From Chitinophaga sancti (lineage in GTDB: Bacteria; Bacteroidota; Bacteroidia; Chitinophagales; Chitinophagaceae): a stretch of 64,000 nt of DNA. The DNA lies in contig NZ_CP139972.1 in assembly GCF_034424315.1 (NCBI RefSeq), forward strand, positions 7,200,501 to 7,264,500, read 5' to 3'. Of the stretch, positions 49,408 to 58,512 are shown piece by piece. The notes below the pieces were generated by a model. It was given only the letters and a program-made list of their open reading frames with translations. It did not search any database and was not told the DNA's origin. The stretch's first letter is position 1; each line of letters begins with the position of its first letter. The position numbers and the translations under genes are program-made.

Positions 49408-49444
49408 TTGGGGAAAAACTGAGGACCACTTACGTGATCCTCAG
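49408..49444 (-). terminator. Terminator of the OmpA lipoprotein gene
   Basis: CTGAGGACCAC (49419-49429) pairs with GTGATCCTCAG (49434-49444), with one mismatch. Read on the minus strand, the stem is followed by GTTTTTCCCC. It starts 12 bp past the stop of the minus-strand gene at 49456. Confidence 0.85.
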
Positions 49445-49455
49445 CCATCATTTTA

Positions 49456-50310
49456 TTATTTCTTTTCCAACAGTTTGAAGAACTGGTCCAGTTGCGGCAG
49501 AATCACAATCCTTGTCCTGCGGTTGGCAGCTCGTCCTTCCGGTGTGTCGTTAGATGATACAGGCACGTATTCGCTACGTCCGGCAGCAGTGATGCGTGCA
49601 GGGTTGATAGCATAATCGTTCTGTAATATGCGGGTTACGGCTGTTGCTCTCTTCACACTCAGGTCCCAGTTATCCAGCAATACACCTTTTTTGTAAGGGT
49701 TGGTATCGGTATGACCTTCTACCAGGAATTCGATGTTAGGCTGGTTGTTCAGCACCTTTGCCACCTTACCCAATACTTCTTTTGCACGGTTAGTGATGTC
49801 ATAGCTACCACTTTCAAACAGCAGTTTGTCCGAGATGTCTATGTAAACCACGCCCTTATCAACTTTGATGTTAATATCCTGGTCATTCAGGTCGCCAATG
49901 GCTCCTTTCAGGTTCATGACCAGTGCCATGTTGAGGGAGTCTTTTTTAGCGATTGCTGATTGCAGATCCTGGATGTAGGCATCTTTTGCGCCGATGTTAT
50001 CCAATGATTTCTTGATGCTTTCAGCCTGTGAACTACTGATCACAGACAGGTTTTTCAGCTGATCAAGCAACTCGTTGTTGTTCTTTTTCAGCCCTTCTGT
50101 ACGTTCGTCTGCTACATTTCTGCGATGTTCAAAAGCAGCAGTGGAATCACGAAGATTACGCTGGCAATCCTGTAATTGTCCCTGCAGTGCTGCATATTTC
50201 TCACTCAGAGAAACATAGCGCGCTTCCGAAGCTTTATATTTCTTCGTACCAACGCAGGAAAACAATAATACAGGCAACGATACTGCCAAAAATATGATCC
50301 TTAGTTTCAT
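49456..50310 (-). CDS. OmpA-family lipoprotein with coiled coil
   Basis: A 284-residue outer-membrane lipoprotein. The lipobox LLFSC gives Cys19; a coiled-coil-like stretch follows (about 25-125, SLSEKYAALQGQLQDCQRN and LKKNNNELLDQLKNLSVI). The C-terminal OmpA domain (about 150-270) contains VEGHTDTNPYKKGVLLDNWDLSVKRA and GRAANRRTRI, the peptidoglycan-binding signature. It tethers outer membrane to peptidoglycan, a common and usually constitutive role. It is transcribed alone, with its own terminator. Confidence 0.9.
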   Translation of the reverse strand: MKLRIIFLAVSLPVLLFSCVGTKKYKASEARYVSLSEKYAALQGQLQDCQRNLRDSTAAFEHRRNVADERTEGLKKNNNELLDQLKNLSVISSSQAESIKKSLDNIGAKDAYIQDLQSAIAKKDSLNMALVMNLKGAIGDLNDQDINIKVDKGVVYIDISDKLLFESGSYDITNRAKEVLGKVAKVLNNQPNIEFLVEGHTDTNPYKKGVLLDNWDLSVKRATAVTRILQNDYAINPARITAAGRSEYVPVSSNDTPEGRAANRRTRIVILPQLDQFFKLLEKK

Positions 50311-50535
50311 ATAAATTGTATTTTAATTAAATGACGTTCTATTTTATACCTGTAAAGTGCTATTATTCCAAAACCTTGCCATAATCTCTTTTAGCGGGGT
50401 GAAGCATACCTGTAAATTTGTTAAAATGATGAGATTGATGCGAATTTCACCAATTATGATAGTAGTTTACCCGGTAGGGTGTAGTGCGCGACGCTTATAT
50501 TATATTGGATTTTATTCACCACGTATAGGTCTCAT

Positions 50536-51927
50536 ATGAAGAAACTATTCTTTTCCCGCTTACTGGCAGGCGTACTGTGTTTGTCACCAGCCATTTTAAG
50601 CGCACAATCAAAATCGTTATCCACACTTCAGCAACAATTTGTTGACCTGAGGTTTGGGATGTTCATCCACTTCAACATTCCAACATTCATGAACCAGGAC
50701 TGGCCGGACCCTGAAACACCGGCTACTGCATTCAATCCCACTAAACTGGATTGTAACCAGTGGGCCAGCACGGCCAAAGCCGCGAATATGTCTTACGGTT
50801 GCCTGACCACCAAACATCATAGTGGTTTTTGTATATGGGATACGAAGACAACGGATTATAATGTTATGAATAGTCCACTGAAACGTGATGTCGTTAAAGA
50901 ATATGTTACTGCGTTCAGGGCAAAAGGGCTGAAAGTAATGTTGTATTATTCTATCCTGGATACGCATCATAAACTTCGCCCCCATGGCATTACCCGGCAG
51001 GACATTGAAATGATCAAAGCACAGCTTACAGAATTGCTGACAAATTATGGAGAGATCACCGCATTGATTATTGATGGATGGGATGCCCCATGGTCACGTA
51101 TTTCTTATGAAGATGTACCTTTTGATGATATTTATCACCTCGTGAAGACACTGCAACCTAACTGTCTGCTCATGGACCTGAATGCCGCTAAATATCCGAC
51201 AGATGCACTCTTCTACACCGATATCAAATCTTATGAACAGGGCGCAGGTCAGCACATTTCAAAAGAAAGTAATCAACTGCCGGCATTGTCCTGTTTACCT
51301 ATTAATCAGAACTGGTTCTGGAAAACAAGTTTCCCGACCACACCTGTGAAAGATCCCCTGAAACTGGTAAATGATAACTTGGTACAGTTGAATAAAGCAT
51401 GGTGCAATTTTATTCTGAACGTAGCACCTAACAGGGAAGGTTTGATTGATGAGAATGCGGTAGCTGCCTTAACACAAATGGGTAAGCTGTGGAAAAATGC
51501 AGGCCCGCTGCCTGCGCTGCCAAAGGGAGAAGCGCCGATCACTGCACAGAATTTTGCAAAATACCAATACAGCAATTCCAGTTGGAGCGATGATATGAAC
51601 ATCATGGATTTTGCAAATGATGATAATTTCCGGACCAGCTGGCAGTCAAATGCTGTAGTGAAAAATCCATGGTATGAGGTGGATTTTGATCGTGAAAAGG
51701 ATTTCAATATGGTGACGATTGTAGAAGATGGTGATCATATTAAACAATACAGGCTGGAATACAACGATGGTGGTGTATGGAAACCATTGCCAGGCGGTGT
51801 ACAGCAGGGAAAAGTGCGCATCCATCGTTTTGATCGGGTGAGAGGTGGAAAAGTGAGAATACTCATTGATGAAAGTAATGCGGCACCGGCCATCGCGGAA
51901 TTCGGTGTGTACAACGAACGGAAATGA
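50536..51927 (+). CDS. GH29 alpha-L-fucosidase with F5/8-type C-terminal domain
   Basis: A 463-residue secreted enzyme. Signal peptide (ends ILSAQ), GH29 catalytic domain (about 28-335) with RFGMFIHF, TTKHHSGFCIWDTKTTDYNV and the nucleophile candidate Asp180 in LIIDGWDAPW. A C-terminal F5/8 type C (CBM32-like) sandwich spans about 345-460 (NFRTSWQSNAVVKNPWYEVDF). It should release alpha-L-fucose from glycans in the periplasm or at the surface; it has no T9SS sorting domain. The general acid cannot be placed with confidence. It precedes a SusC/SusD pair, separated by a terminator, which suggests a small fucosylated-glycan utilisation locus. The frame just upstream (50357-50539) is probably not a gene. 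Confidence 0.9.
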   Translation: MKKLFFSRLLAGVLCLSPAILSAQSKSLSTLQQQFVDLRFGMFIHFNIPTFMNQDWPDPETPATAFNPTKLDCNQWASTAKAANMSYGCLTTKHHSGFCIWDTKTTDYNVMNSPLKRDVVKEYVTAFRAKGLKVMLYYSILDTHHKLRPHGITRQDIEMIKAQLTELLTNYGEITALIIDGWDAPWSRISYEDVPFDDIYHLVKTLQPNCLLMDLNAAKYPTDALFYTDIKSYEQGAGQHISKESNQLPALSCLPINQNWFWKTSFPTTPVKDPLKLVNDNLVQLNKAWCNFILNVAPNREGLIDENAVAALTQMGKLWKNAGPLPALPKGEAPITAQNFAKYQYSNSSWSDDMNIMDFANDDNFRTSWQSNAVVKNPWYEVDFDREKDFNMVTIVEDGDHIKQYRLEYNDGGVWKPLPGGVQQGKVRIHRFDRVRGGKVRILIDESNAAPAIAEFGVYNERK

Positions 51928-52026
51928 ATAACTTTTTTTAAAAAAGAGAAGGCGCTCTAAGGGGATGTGTCATAAGTAAAATGAAACCCCCGAGATTCGC
52001 TTAAAAAATTCTCTCTCCATCAGGAG

Positions 52027-52059
52027 GGGCTGCCGCAAAACTTTGCGACAGCCCTTTTT
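52027..52059 (+). terminator. Terminator between fucosidase gene and second SusC
   Basis: GGGCTGCCGCAAA (52027-52039) pairs with TTTGCGACAGCCC (52042-52054) over 12 of 13 bp with a very short loop, followed by TTTTT. It ends the fucosidase transcript, so susC downstream has its own promoter. Confidence 0.9.
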
Positions 52060-52187
52060 CTTTGAAAATGATTTTCATGCCCTTGGTGAATGCTCTTTCA
52101 TGAATGTTTTATTCGAAGAAGTAAATCCAATAACTCCCCCGGTTAAAAAAACATAAAAATAATTACCTACTAATTTAGTAGACTTTG

Positions 52188-52195
52188 TATATTTG
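52188..52195 (+). promoter_or_regulatory. -7 box of the second susC promoter
   Basis: TATATTTG matches the Bacteroidota -7 consensus TAnnTTTG exactly. A perfect hairpin CTACTA-ATT-TAGTAG (52167-52181) sits just upstream in the spacer, overlapping where an activator or sigma factor would bind. Transcription would start around 52202, at the edge of the first leader hairpin. No strong TTG -33 element is seen at the usual distance. Confidence 0.5.
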
Positions 52196-52207
52196 CCCCC
52201 GATTCGC

Positions 52208-52313
52208 TACTACTGCCACCAACTGTAGTACAAACAAACCCGCTGCTACCACCAATAGTAGTACTCCTTTTTTTACATGCAATTTTAACTGCTGCTATCG
52301 CCAACTATAGCAG
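52208..52313 (+). repeat. Three tandem hairpins with related loops in the susC leader
   Basis: Hairpin 1: TACTAC (52208-52213)/GTAGTA (52225-52230), loop TGCCACCAACT. Hairpin 2: CTGCTA (52243-52248)/TAGTAG (52256-52261), loop CCACCAA. Hairpin 3: CTGCTAT (52292-52298)/ATAGCAG (52307-52313), loop CGCCAACT. The loops share CNCCAA and the stems share CTGCTA-like arms while differing in sequence, which suggests conserved structure rather than simple repetition. They lie between the promoter and the susC start at 52351. Confidence 0.55.
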
Positions 52314-52350
52314 TCGCCCATGCTTTTTACTTAATTAAACCGACTTCGAG

Positions 52351-55300
52351 ATGCAAAAACAAGGAAGGCGCGGAATGGCTGTACTATTGCCATACCTGAG
52401 CTGTGTATTGATCCTGCTCAGCTGCTTACAATCCATTGCAGCAACGATCCCTATTTCAGGTAAAGTGACTGATGAAAAAGGACAAGCCCTACCCGGTGTA
52501 AGCGTACAGCTGAAAGGTACCGGTATAGGCACTTCTACCGGTACTGATGGTACTTTCAATATCAGTGTACCCGACGACCGGTACGCAGTATTGGTTTTCT
52601 CTTATGTAGGCTATGGCAGACAGGAAATACCTGTGGCTGGCCAGAAACATCTCAGCGTAAAACTCGCCTCTTCAGAAAGTGCACTGAGCGAAGTAGTGGT
52701 CGTAGGTTATGGTACCCAGCAAAAAGGGAACATCCTGGGCGCTGTTACCACTATGCCCACCGGCAACCTGATCGAAAAACCACTGGGTAGAGTAGAACAG
52801 GCGCTGGTAGGACAAATGCCAGGAGTACAGGTGAAACAACAAACTGGTATGCCCGGACAAGGTCTTAGCATCACTGTTCGTGGTGGTGGATCTGTCACCG
52901 CTGGTACCGAACCCCTTTATGTAGTAGATGGGTTCCCGTTAGACGTGGTGAGCAATAATGGATCCGGTGGTTTTACTGCCAGTCCGCTGAACAACCTGAA
53001 TCCAAATGATATCGAAAGTATCCAGGTGCTGAAAGATGCCGCTGCAGGTGCTATCTATGGCTCCCGCGCAGCAAACGGTGTGGTGATCATCACTACTAAA
53101 AGAGGACAGTCAGGCAAAGCGAAAATTGCTTTCAATGCCAATACCGGCTTAAGTAAAATACAACGCAAAACGGATATACTGAGTGCAGAAGAATGGGTGA
53201 AGCTGGCGACTGAAGTAGCGAATACAAACTGGGTTGCTTCCGGCTCCGGCAGAACCGCATCTCAGACAAATGCCGAACGTGCTGCCCTCCTGGGTCTTGC
53301 AAGTGGTGCTGTGAACACTTCTTATATGACGGATGATCGCTGGGCAGAACCCGGTCATCCTGGTCTTACTTATCTCGACTGGCAGGATGAAATTTTCAGA
53401 ACGGCACCTTTTGGCAACTATGAAGTGGCTGCAAGTGGCGGTACTGATAATGTTCATTATTTCATCTCTGGTAATTACCTCAACCAGGATGGTACTATTG
53501 TAAATTCCTCCTACAAGAATTACGGTGCCAGGGCCAATGTGGAAGCGAATGTAGGAAAACATGTGAAAGTAGGACTGAACCTCGCGCCCAGCTACGCTGA
53601 AAACCATGCACCTGATGCAGAAGGTAAAGACAACCAGGTGATGAAAGCCCTGCAAATGGTTCCTGTTGTAGAATCTTCAGCCGGTAATATGACCGGGGCA
53701 GGGGGCCGTTCTACCTATACCTGGTCCAGCCCGAAACTGATCAGTCCTTATGCTTACCTGGCATCGGTTACCAGCCTCGTAAAAACTACCCGTTTGCTGG
53801 GATCCATGTATGGCCAGTATGAGATCATTCCCGGCCTGGTATTGAAATCTACTATCAATATGGACCAGATGAACCTCACGACTAAACGGTATATCCCGGA
53901 TGATGTAGTGGTAGGTGCAGCGACCGAACTGGTCACCAATCCCGGAAAGAATGCTTCCGGTTCTTATGGTGGCTATACCAAACAAAACTTCATCAATGAA
54001 AATACCCTTACCTATTCCAAAACCATTGCAGGAAAACACAATATCGCTGCCGTATTGGGTGAGTCATTCAACAAGGTACATTACGAAAACTTCAGCATTG
54101 CTACAGCAGGTGGTTATGCCAACGATATCATCCAGACGCTGAACAATGCTATTCCGAATAGTGCAGGTGTGACGACTACCGGTTCTACCGGCGAATCTAA
54201 CAACACACTGTATTCCTGGTTTGGCAGGCTACAATATGATTATGCCGGCAAGTACCTGGTAACGGCGAGTTTGAGAAAAGATGCCTCTTCCAGGTTTGGT
54301 GCGGATAGCCGTTGGGGTACTTTCCCTTCTGCATCCATCGGATGGCGCTTGTCAGAAGAACCTTTCCTGAAAAGTGTCAGCTTTATCAATGACCTGAAAC
54401 TGCGTGTGAGCTGGGGTAAATCGGGTAATAACAACATTGGTGATTATGGTTCCATTCCTACACTCACCAGTGCTACATATAGCTTTGGCGGTAACAGTGG
54501 CACTGCGGCTACCGGACAGGTGGTATCAGGCCTGGCCAATCCTAACCTGAAATGGGAAACCTCTTCTACCTGGAACGCCGGTATCGATGGTAGTTTCCTG
54601 CGCAGCCGCCTGAATGTGATCGTAGATGTATACAGGAAGAAAAATACGGATCTCCTGCTGAACCTGCCTGTAGTAGGCGCGAGCGGCTTTACAACCAGTT
54701 TGCAAAACATTGGTGCGGTACAGAACCAGGGTCTTGAAATCGGTGTGAACAGTGTGAACGTTCGCCTGAAAAACTTTGAATGGTCTACGAATGCGAACAT
54801 TGCGTTCAACCAGAACAAGGTATTGGAACTGGGGCCGGATGGGGGGCCTATTGAGATCTCCTCCGCTTACAGTGGCAGCAATGCACCTTACCTGTTAAAG
54901 AAAGGGCTGCCCTTATTCAGCTATTATGTAACGAAGGTAAATGGCCTGCTCACACAGGCGGATATCGATAATGCGAAAGTAGCCAGGGTATCCAAAGAAC
55001 GGGTAGGAGATGCTAAGTATTACGATGCAAATGGAGATGGTTCCATTACTTCTGCAGACAGGGTGGTGTATGGTCAGCCAACACCTAAGTATACCTGGGG
55101 TATCACCAATACTTTTAAGTATAAAGATTTCGACCTGGGTGTAACGGTCTATGGTCAGCATGGTGGTAGCATCCTTTCTTACCTGGGCAGAGCGATCGAC
55201 TTTTCTGGTAGTACAACCGCCAATGCCCTGGGTGTATGGAGAGACAGGTATACGGATGCTAACCAGCATTTCAGCGCACCCCGTGGTAAAGCGGCATCTA

Positions 55301-55596
55301 CTTATACTGTGCCCAACGTGACTTCTGACTGGATTTACAGCACTGATTTCTGGCGTATCCAGAACATTACTTTAGGGTATAACCTGAAACATATTCTCAG
55401 AACAAATGCGATCAGCGGGGCGCGCATCACCGCTTCTTTGCAGAACTGGTTTGGCCATGACAAATACAAAGGCGGCGCAAACCCTGAGGCGCAGAACACC
55501 AATACCAGTGGCAACGGCAGCTATGCATTGCCTGGAGATTATGGTGCTGTACCATTGAGTAAATCAGCAGTGATTGGTTTGAATGTTACCTTCTAA
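52351..55596 (+). CDS. SusC/RagA TonB-linked outer-membrane protein without STN domain
   Basis: A 1081-residue SusC-type transporter. Signal peptide (LLSCLQSIAA), carboxypeptidase-regulatory-like domain (about 32-110, ISGKVTDEKGQALPGVSVQLKG), plug (about 114-250, VVVVGYGTQQKGNILGAVTT and NPNDIESIQVLKDAAAGAIYG) and beta-barrel. It lacks an STN domain, so it is not expected to signal directly to a FecR; regulation more likely acts through the leader hairpins or a distant regulator. The SusD partner starts 13 to 14 bp after it. Together with the GH29 enzyme it suggests import of fucose-bearing oligosaccharides, which is inferred from context only. Confidence 0.94.
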   Translation: MQKQGRRGMAVLLPYLSCVLILLSCLQSIAATIPISGKVTDEKGQALPGVSVQLKGTGIGTSTGTDGTFNISVPDDRYAVLVFSYVGYGRQEIPVAGQKHLSVKLASSESALSEVVVVGYGTQQKGNILGAVTTMPTGNLIEKPLGRVEQALVGQMPGVQVKQQTGMPGQGLSITVRGGGSVTAGTEPLYVVDGFPLDVVSNNGSGGFTASPLNNLNPNDIESIQVLKDAAAGAIYGSRAANGVVIITTKRGQSGKAKIAFNANTGLSKIQRKTDILSAEEWVKLATEVANTNWVASGSGRTASQTNAERAALLGLASGAVNTSYMTDDRWAEPGHPGLTYLDWQDEIFRTAPFGNYEVAASGGTDNVHYFISGNYLNQDGTIVNSSYKNYGARANVEANVGKHVKVGLNLAPSYAENHAPDAEGKDNQVMKALQMVPVVESSAGNMTGAGGRSTYTWSSPKLISPYAYLASVTSLVKTTRLLGSMYGQYEIIPGLVLKSTINMDQMNLTTKRYIPDDVVVGAATELVTNPGKNASGSYGGYTKQNFINENTLTYSKTIAGKHNIAAVLGESFNKVHYENFSIATAGGYANDIIQTLNNAIPNSAGVTTTGSTGESNNTLYSWFGRLQYDYAGKYLVTASLRKDASSRFGADSRWGTFPSASIGWRLSEEPFLKSVSFINDLKLRVSWGKSGNNNIGDYGSIPTLTSATYSFGGNSGTAATGQVVSGLANPNLKWETSSTWNAGIDGSFLRSRLNVIVDVYRKKNTDLLLNLPVVGASGFTTSLQNIGAVQNQGLEIGVNSVNVRLKNFEWSTNANIAFNQNKVLELGPDGGPIEISSAYSGSNAPYLLKKGLPLFSYYVTKVNGLLTQADIDNAKVARVSKERVGDAKYYDANGDGSITSADRVVYGQPTPKYTWGITNTFKYKDFDLGVTVYGQHGGSILSYLGRAIDFSGSTTANALGVWRDRYTDANQHFSAPRGKAASTYTVPNVTSDWIYSTDFWRIQNITLGYNLKHILRTNAISGARITASLQNWFGHDKYKGGANPEAQNTNTSGNGSYALPGDYGAVPLSKSAVIGLNVTF

Positions 55597-55609
55597 TCTT
55601 AAAAGTACA

Positions 55610-57079
55610 ATGATGAAATCAGGATATATTTTTCTATTGGGTTTGCTATTCGCTGCCTGTTCCAAACAGCTGGATCAAAATCCGGTATCCAGTACAACGA
55701 CGACTAATTTTTATTCCACCCAGAACGATTTTGTGCAGGCGGTGAACGGTGTATATGCGGGGTTGAAAAACTACCCTGCTATGGCCCTGTGGCTGGGGGA
55801 AATGCGCAGTGATAATATCAATGCGATCTCTGATGGCAACCGTGACTGGCAGGGAATCAATGATATGTCTCCCGATATAACGGCAGTTACCTTTATCACC
55901 ACTGCATGGCAGAACAATTACAATGGTATCTTCAATGCAAACAGTGCGCTGGATGCCCTGGCGAACAAAGGTAGTGTGGTAACGGATACTACTTTGCGTG
56001 CCAGGCTGACTGCTGAATGCCATTACCTGAGAGCATTTTATTATTTCGAGTTGGTGAAGTTATTCGGGAAAGTACCTTTGATCACCACACCAATGACTTC
56101 TGCAGAAGCAGGTAAGGTAGCGAGAACAGATGTAGCACAGGTGTATGATACCATTATTGCGGATCTCACCTATGCAGGCGTGCATTTGCCGGCAGCTTAT
56201 ACCGGTTCCAATGTGGGCAGGGCTACTTCCTATGCCGCCAAAGGCTTGCTGGGGCAGGTATACCTGACCCGTTCCGGTCCTGACTATGGTATTAGTGGTC
56301 CGGGTTTGAACAGTGGTGAATATGATAAGGCACTGGCATTGTTCAATGAAATCATTGCGGGTGGCAGGTATTCATTTTTGAGCAGTTATCCGGATATCTT
56401 CTCATACACCAATGAGAACAATGCAGAGGTGATCTTTGATGTGCAGTATATCAGTAGTAACAATGGTGCCGGTTTTCCCAGTTACCTGGTACCGGTGGCT
56501 TACTGGACCGGTTTGGGCTTGTCTAATTCATATGGGAATGGATATGGTGCGAGTAATTTTGCAGTGACCAGCAATCTCAAAACTGCTTATGGCAATACTG
56601 ATACACGCAAAACCTTCAATATCGCGACGAGCTATACAGCAGGTCCGTTTATCAAAAAATATATCAATACCACTTACAAGGGTACCAGCGGCACTGACTG
56701 GCCAATCAATTTCATCGTACTGCGCTATACTGATGTATTGCTCATGAAGGCGGAATGTATCCTGCATGGTGCTGCCGGCTCACAGGCTGATGTAGATGCG
56801 GTGGTGAACCAGGTGAGGGCAAGAGCGGGTTTAAATAGCATTTCCAATGTAACGATTGAGCAATTGATGGAGGAGCGGAGAAAGGAGTTCCTGGGCGAAG
56901 GTTTGCGATGGAATGACCTGGTGCGCGAGGGCATGGCAGTTACTACTATGAATGCCTGGATTGCTGCTGATGGGGTAACGAATGTGGAAACAGTGCTACC
57001 TGCTTATATTATTTACCCGGTACCTTCTGCTGAGATCTCAGCAAGCGGCGGTTTGTATGAACAAAATAACGGCTATTAG
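55610..57079 (+). CDS. SusD/RagB family nutrient-binding lipoprotein (second copy)
   Basis: A SusD-type surface lipoprotein of about 489 residues. ATG 55610 starts MMKSGYIFLLGLLFAAC with the lipobox Cys17; the frame also opens at ATG 55583, inside the end of susC, but that would put extra residues before the signal peptide. Family features: ECHYLRAFYYFELVKLFG and MEERRKEFLGEGLRWNDLVREG near the C-terminus. It follows the SusC at 52351 and ends in a terminator. Confidence 0.93.
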   Translation: MMKSGYIFLLGLLFAACSKQLDQNPVSSTTTTNFYSTQNDFVQAVNGVYAGLKNYPAMALWLGEMRSDNINAISDGNRDWQGINDMSPDITAVTFITTAWQNNYNGIFNANSALDALANKGSVVTDTTLRARLTAECHYLRAFYYFELVKLFGKVPLITTPMTSAEAGKVARTDVAQVYDTIIADLTYAGVHLPAAYTGSNVGRATSYAAKGLLGQVYLTRSGPDYGISGPGLNSGEYDKALALFNEIIAGGRYSFLSSYPDIFSYTNENNAEVIFDVQYISSNNGAGFPSYLVPVAYWTGLGLSNSYGNGYGASNFAVTSNLKTAYGNTDTRKTFNIATSYTAGPFIKKYINTTYKGTSGTDWPINFIVLRYTDVLLMKAECILHGAAGSQADVDAVVNQVRARAGLNSISNVTIEQLMEERRKEFLGEGLRWNDLVREGMAVTTMNAWIAADGVTNVETVLPAYIIYPVPSAEISASGGLYEQNNGY

Positions 57080-57107
57080 TACCAATTATCAACCATTTAT
57101 CGGGAAA

Positions 57108-57137
57108 GGGTATCTCATCTGTGAGGTACCCTTTTTT
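57108..57137 (+). terminator. Terminator of the second SusC/SusD unit
   Basis: GGGTATCTCA (57108-57117) pairs with TGAGGTACCC (57122-57131) with one wobble and a 4-base loop, followed by TTTTTT. It lies 28 bp after the susD stop. Confidence 0.9.
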
Positions 57138-57371
57138 CTTGTGTACCGGTTTGAATTTTCAATGTTCCAACATTCACCCGGATCCCCCTGCCGCCGGCTC
57201 GATTAAATTCAAAATGATGCCTCCTCCTTTTAAAATCTAAGGCCGCTTTTTAACCCAATAAAACAGGGTCCGTCTATAGGCCGTCTTTTGTGCTAAATCA
57301 GTACTAATACATCACTAAAAGATCATCTCTATATCACTTCAATATCCAATCGATATAGAAGTGACCTTCTA

Positions 57372-57396
57372 GTGTTAGGTTAATTATTAATTGACG
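57372..57396. repeat. Left terminal inverted repeat of the IS630 element
   Basis: It pairs with 58549-58573 in inverted orientation, with about five differences in 25 positions. The transposase stop codon (57380) lies inside it, as in many compact IS630 elements. Confidence 0.85.
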
Positions 57397-58015
57397 GATA
57401 CAATCTTTTTAACTTCACTCTTGCTTCTTTGTTTGTGAATTGCCAGTTTATTTGGCTGTTCTTATTGTTTCGATGAATTTGCCATTCCGTGACCTCTTCT
57501 TTTACCTTCTCGATTGTAGATATATGCCTGTTCAGGCACTGTCCATTCAATACGTGCAATTCTATTTCGGCCATATTTAACCAGCTTCCATGTTTTGGGG
57601 TATAGATGAATTCAAATCTGTCACACAGCCTTTTTGCTTCTTTGGGTTCAAAGGTCTCATAAAATGCAGCACCCGTGTGCGTTTTTAAATTATCCATCAC
57701 CAGGGTTATCTTTTTCGCTTTGGGATATTTCTTATCTGCGATTTCTTTAATAAACATTGCCCAATCCTTTCTGGCTTTGAATGCTGTTACCTCCACAAAA
57801 CGCTTCCCTTTCAATGGTTCATTTGCTATAAATATATTTACCATGCCATGTCTAACGTACTCGTAATCTACTCTTCTTTCCTGACCAGGCTTCATGGCAA
57901 CTGATTGTCTCACTTCATCGACTAACTGTTTTGGCGACTCGTCCATGCAAATAACAGGATAATCAGCATTATAAGGCCTCTTATATACATCTAACACATT
58001 CTCCATCTTTGCCAC
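57380..58015 (-). CDS. IS630 transposase, catalytic part (ORF B)
   Basis: The DDE catalytic part of an IS630-family transposase: first Asp in ICMDESPKQ, second in LVMDNLKTH, Glu in WLNMAEIEL, with the usual spacing and YTPKHGSWLNMAE context. The open frame continues upstream of ATG 58015 to the A-run at 58077-58084 and encodes family-typical residues there (NELKPWKSKGW, PPHCNSEFVAKMEN). So it is probably made as a fusion with ORF A by -1 frameshifting rather than from its own start. All three catalytic residues are present. Confidence 0.88.
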   Translation of the reverse strand: MAKMENVLDVYKRPYNADYPVICMDESPKQLVDEVRQSVAMKPGQERRVDYEYVRHGMVNIFIANEPLKGKRFVEVTAFKARKDWAMFIKEIADKKYPKAKKITLVMDNLKTHTGAAFYETFEPKEAKRLCDRFEFIYTPKHGSWLNMAEIELHVLNGQCLNRHISTIEKVKEEVTEWQIHRNNKNSQINWQFTNKEARVKLKRLYPSINN

Positions 58016-58041
58016 AAATTCGCTATTACAATGCGGTGGGA

Positions 58042-58512
58042 TTACCCACCCTTTTGATTTCCAGGGCTTAAGTTCATTTTTTTTAAGACCTTTCTTACTG
58101 TTACATGAGAGATCTTTTCTACATACTTTAATTCAACCATCTTGTCTGCCAGGAGCCGTAACGACCATCTAGCAAATCCCTTAGGTGGCTCACTACAGCA
58201 TAATGTGACTAACTTCGCTTCTATATCTCCATCCACTTTAGACTCGTAAATACGATTTGAAGGCCGTCTTTCTAATACCCCTTCAAAGCCTTCTTCTATA
58301 AATTTCTTCTTAACCCGATCTATTGTGCGCATCCCAACTTTCAAAACTTTACTTATTTGCTCGTTGGTCACTTTTTCCGAGTATTTTCCATCATCACAAT
58401 TTAATAGAATATAAGCCATACGAAAGGTTTGAGAAGTATGTGAACCTTTATTTATTATGCTGTGTAATTCTTCAACTTCACTTTTTGTTAATTTAACGGT
58501 ATAGCGTATCAT
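58042..58512 (-). CDS. IS630 transposase, DNA-binding part (ORF A)
   Basis: The N-terminal helix-turn-helix part of the same transposase: VTNEQISKVLKVGMRTIDRVKKKFIEEGFEG and LLADKMVELKYVEKISHVTVRKVLKK. It ends shortly after the slippery A-run, with the family sequence continuing in the -1 frame. Alone it lacks the catalytic triad. ATG 58512 is the natural start. A two-ORF arrangement joined by a frameshift is known in IS630-group elements, so this is not simple decay. Confidence 0.85.
   Translation of the reverse strand: MIRYTVKLTKSEVEELHSIINKGSHTSQTFRMAYILLNCDDGKYSEKVTNEQISKVLKVGMRTIDRVKKKFIEEGFEGVLERRPSNRIYESKVDGDIEAKLVTLCCSEPPKGFARWSLRLLADKMVELKYVEKISHVTVRKVLKKMNLSPGNQKGG
58078..58084 (-). 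promoter_or_regulatory. Candidate -1 ribosomal frameshift site of the IS
   Basis: On the coding strand the zero frame reads TTA AAA AAA ATG, containing the slippery heptamer A_AAA_AAA in the correct phase. Slipping back one base gives KK-NELKPW, which restores the family sequence. A perfect hairpin GGTGGG-TAAT-CCCACC (58035-58050) lies about 27 bases downstream and covers the zero-frame stop; that spacing is longer than usual for a stimulator. Confidence 0.7.

Noticed and set aside
50357..50539. 60-codon frame just before the fucosidase gene
   Set aside because: It overlaps the fucosidase start region, has no family features and probably covers the promoter and leader.
57334..57364. Hairpin next to the IS left end as part of the element
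   Set aside because: It lies outside the TA duplication and the matching inverted repeats; it is only noted as flanking structure and a possible insertion context.
58015..58042. Reading the split IS transposase as a pseudogene
   Set aside because: The split lies at an in-phase A_AAA_AAA slippery site, the inverted repeats and all DDE residues are intact, and the -1 frame restores the family sequence.
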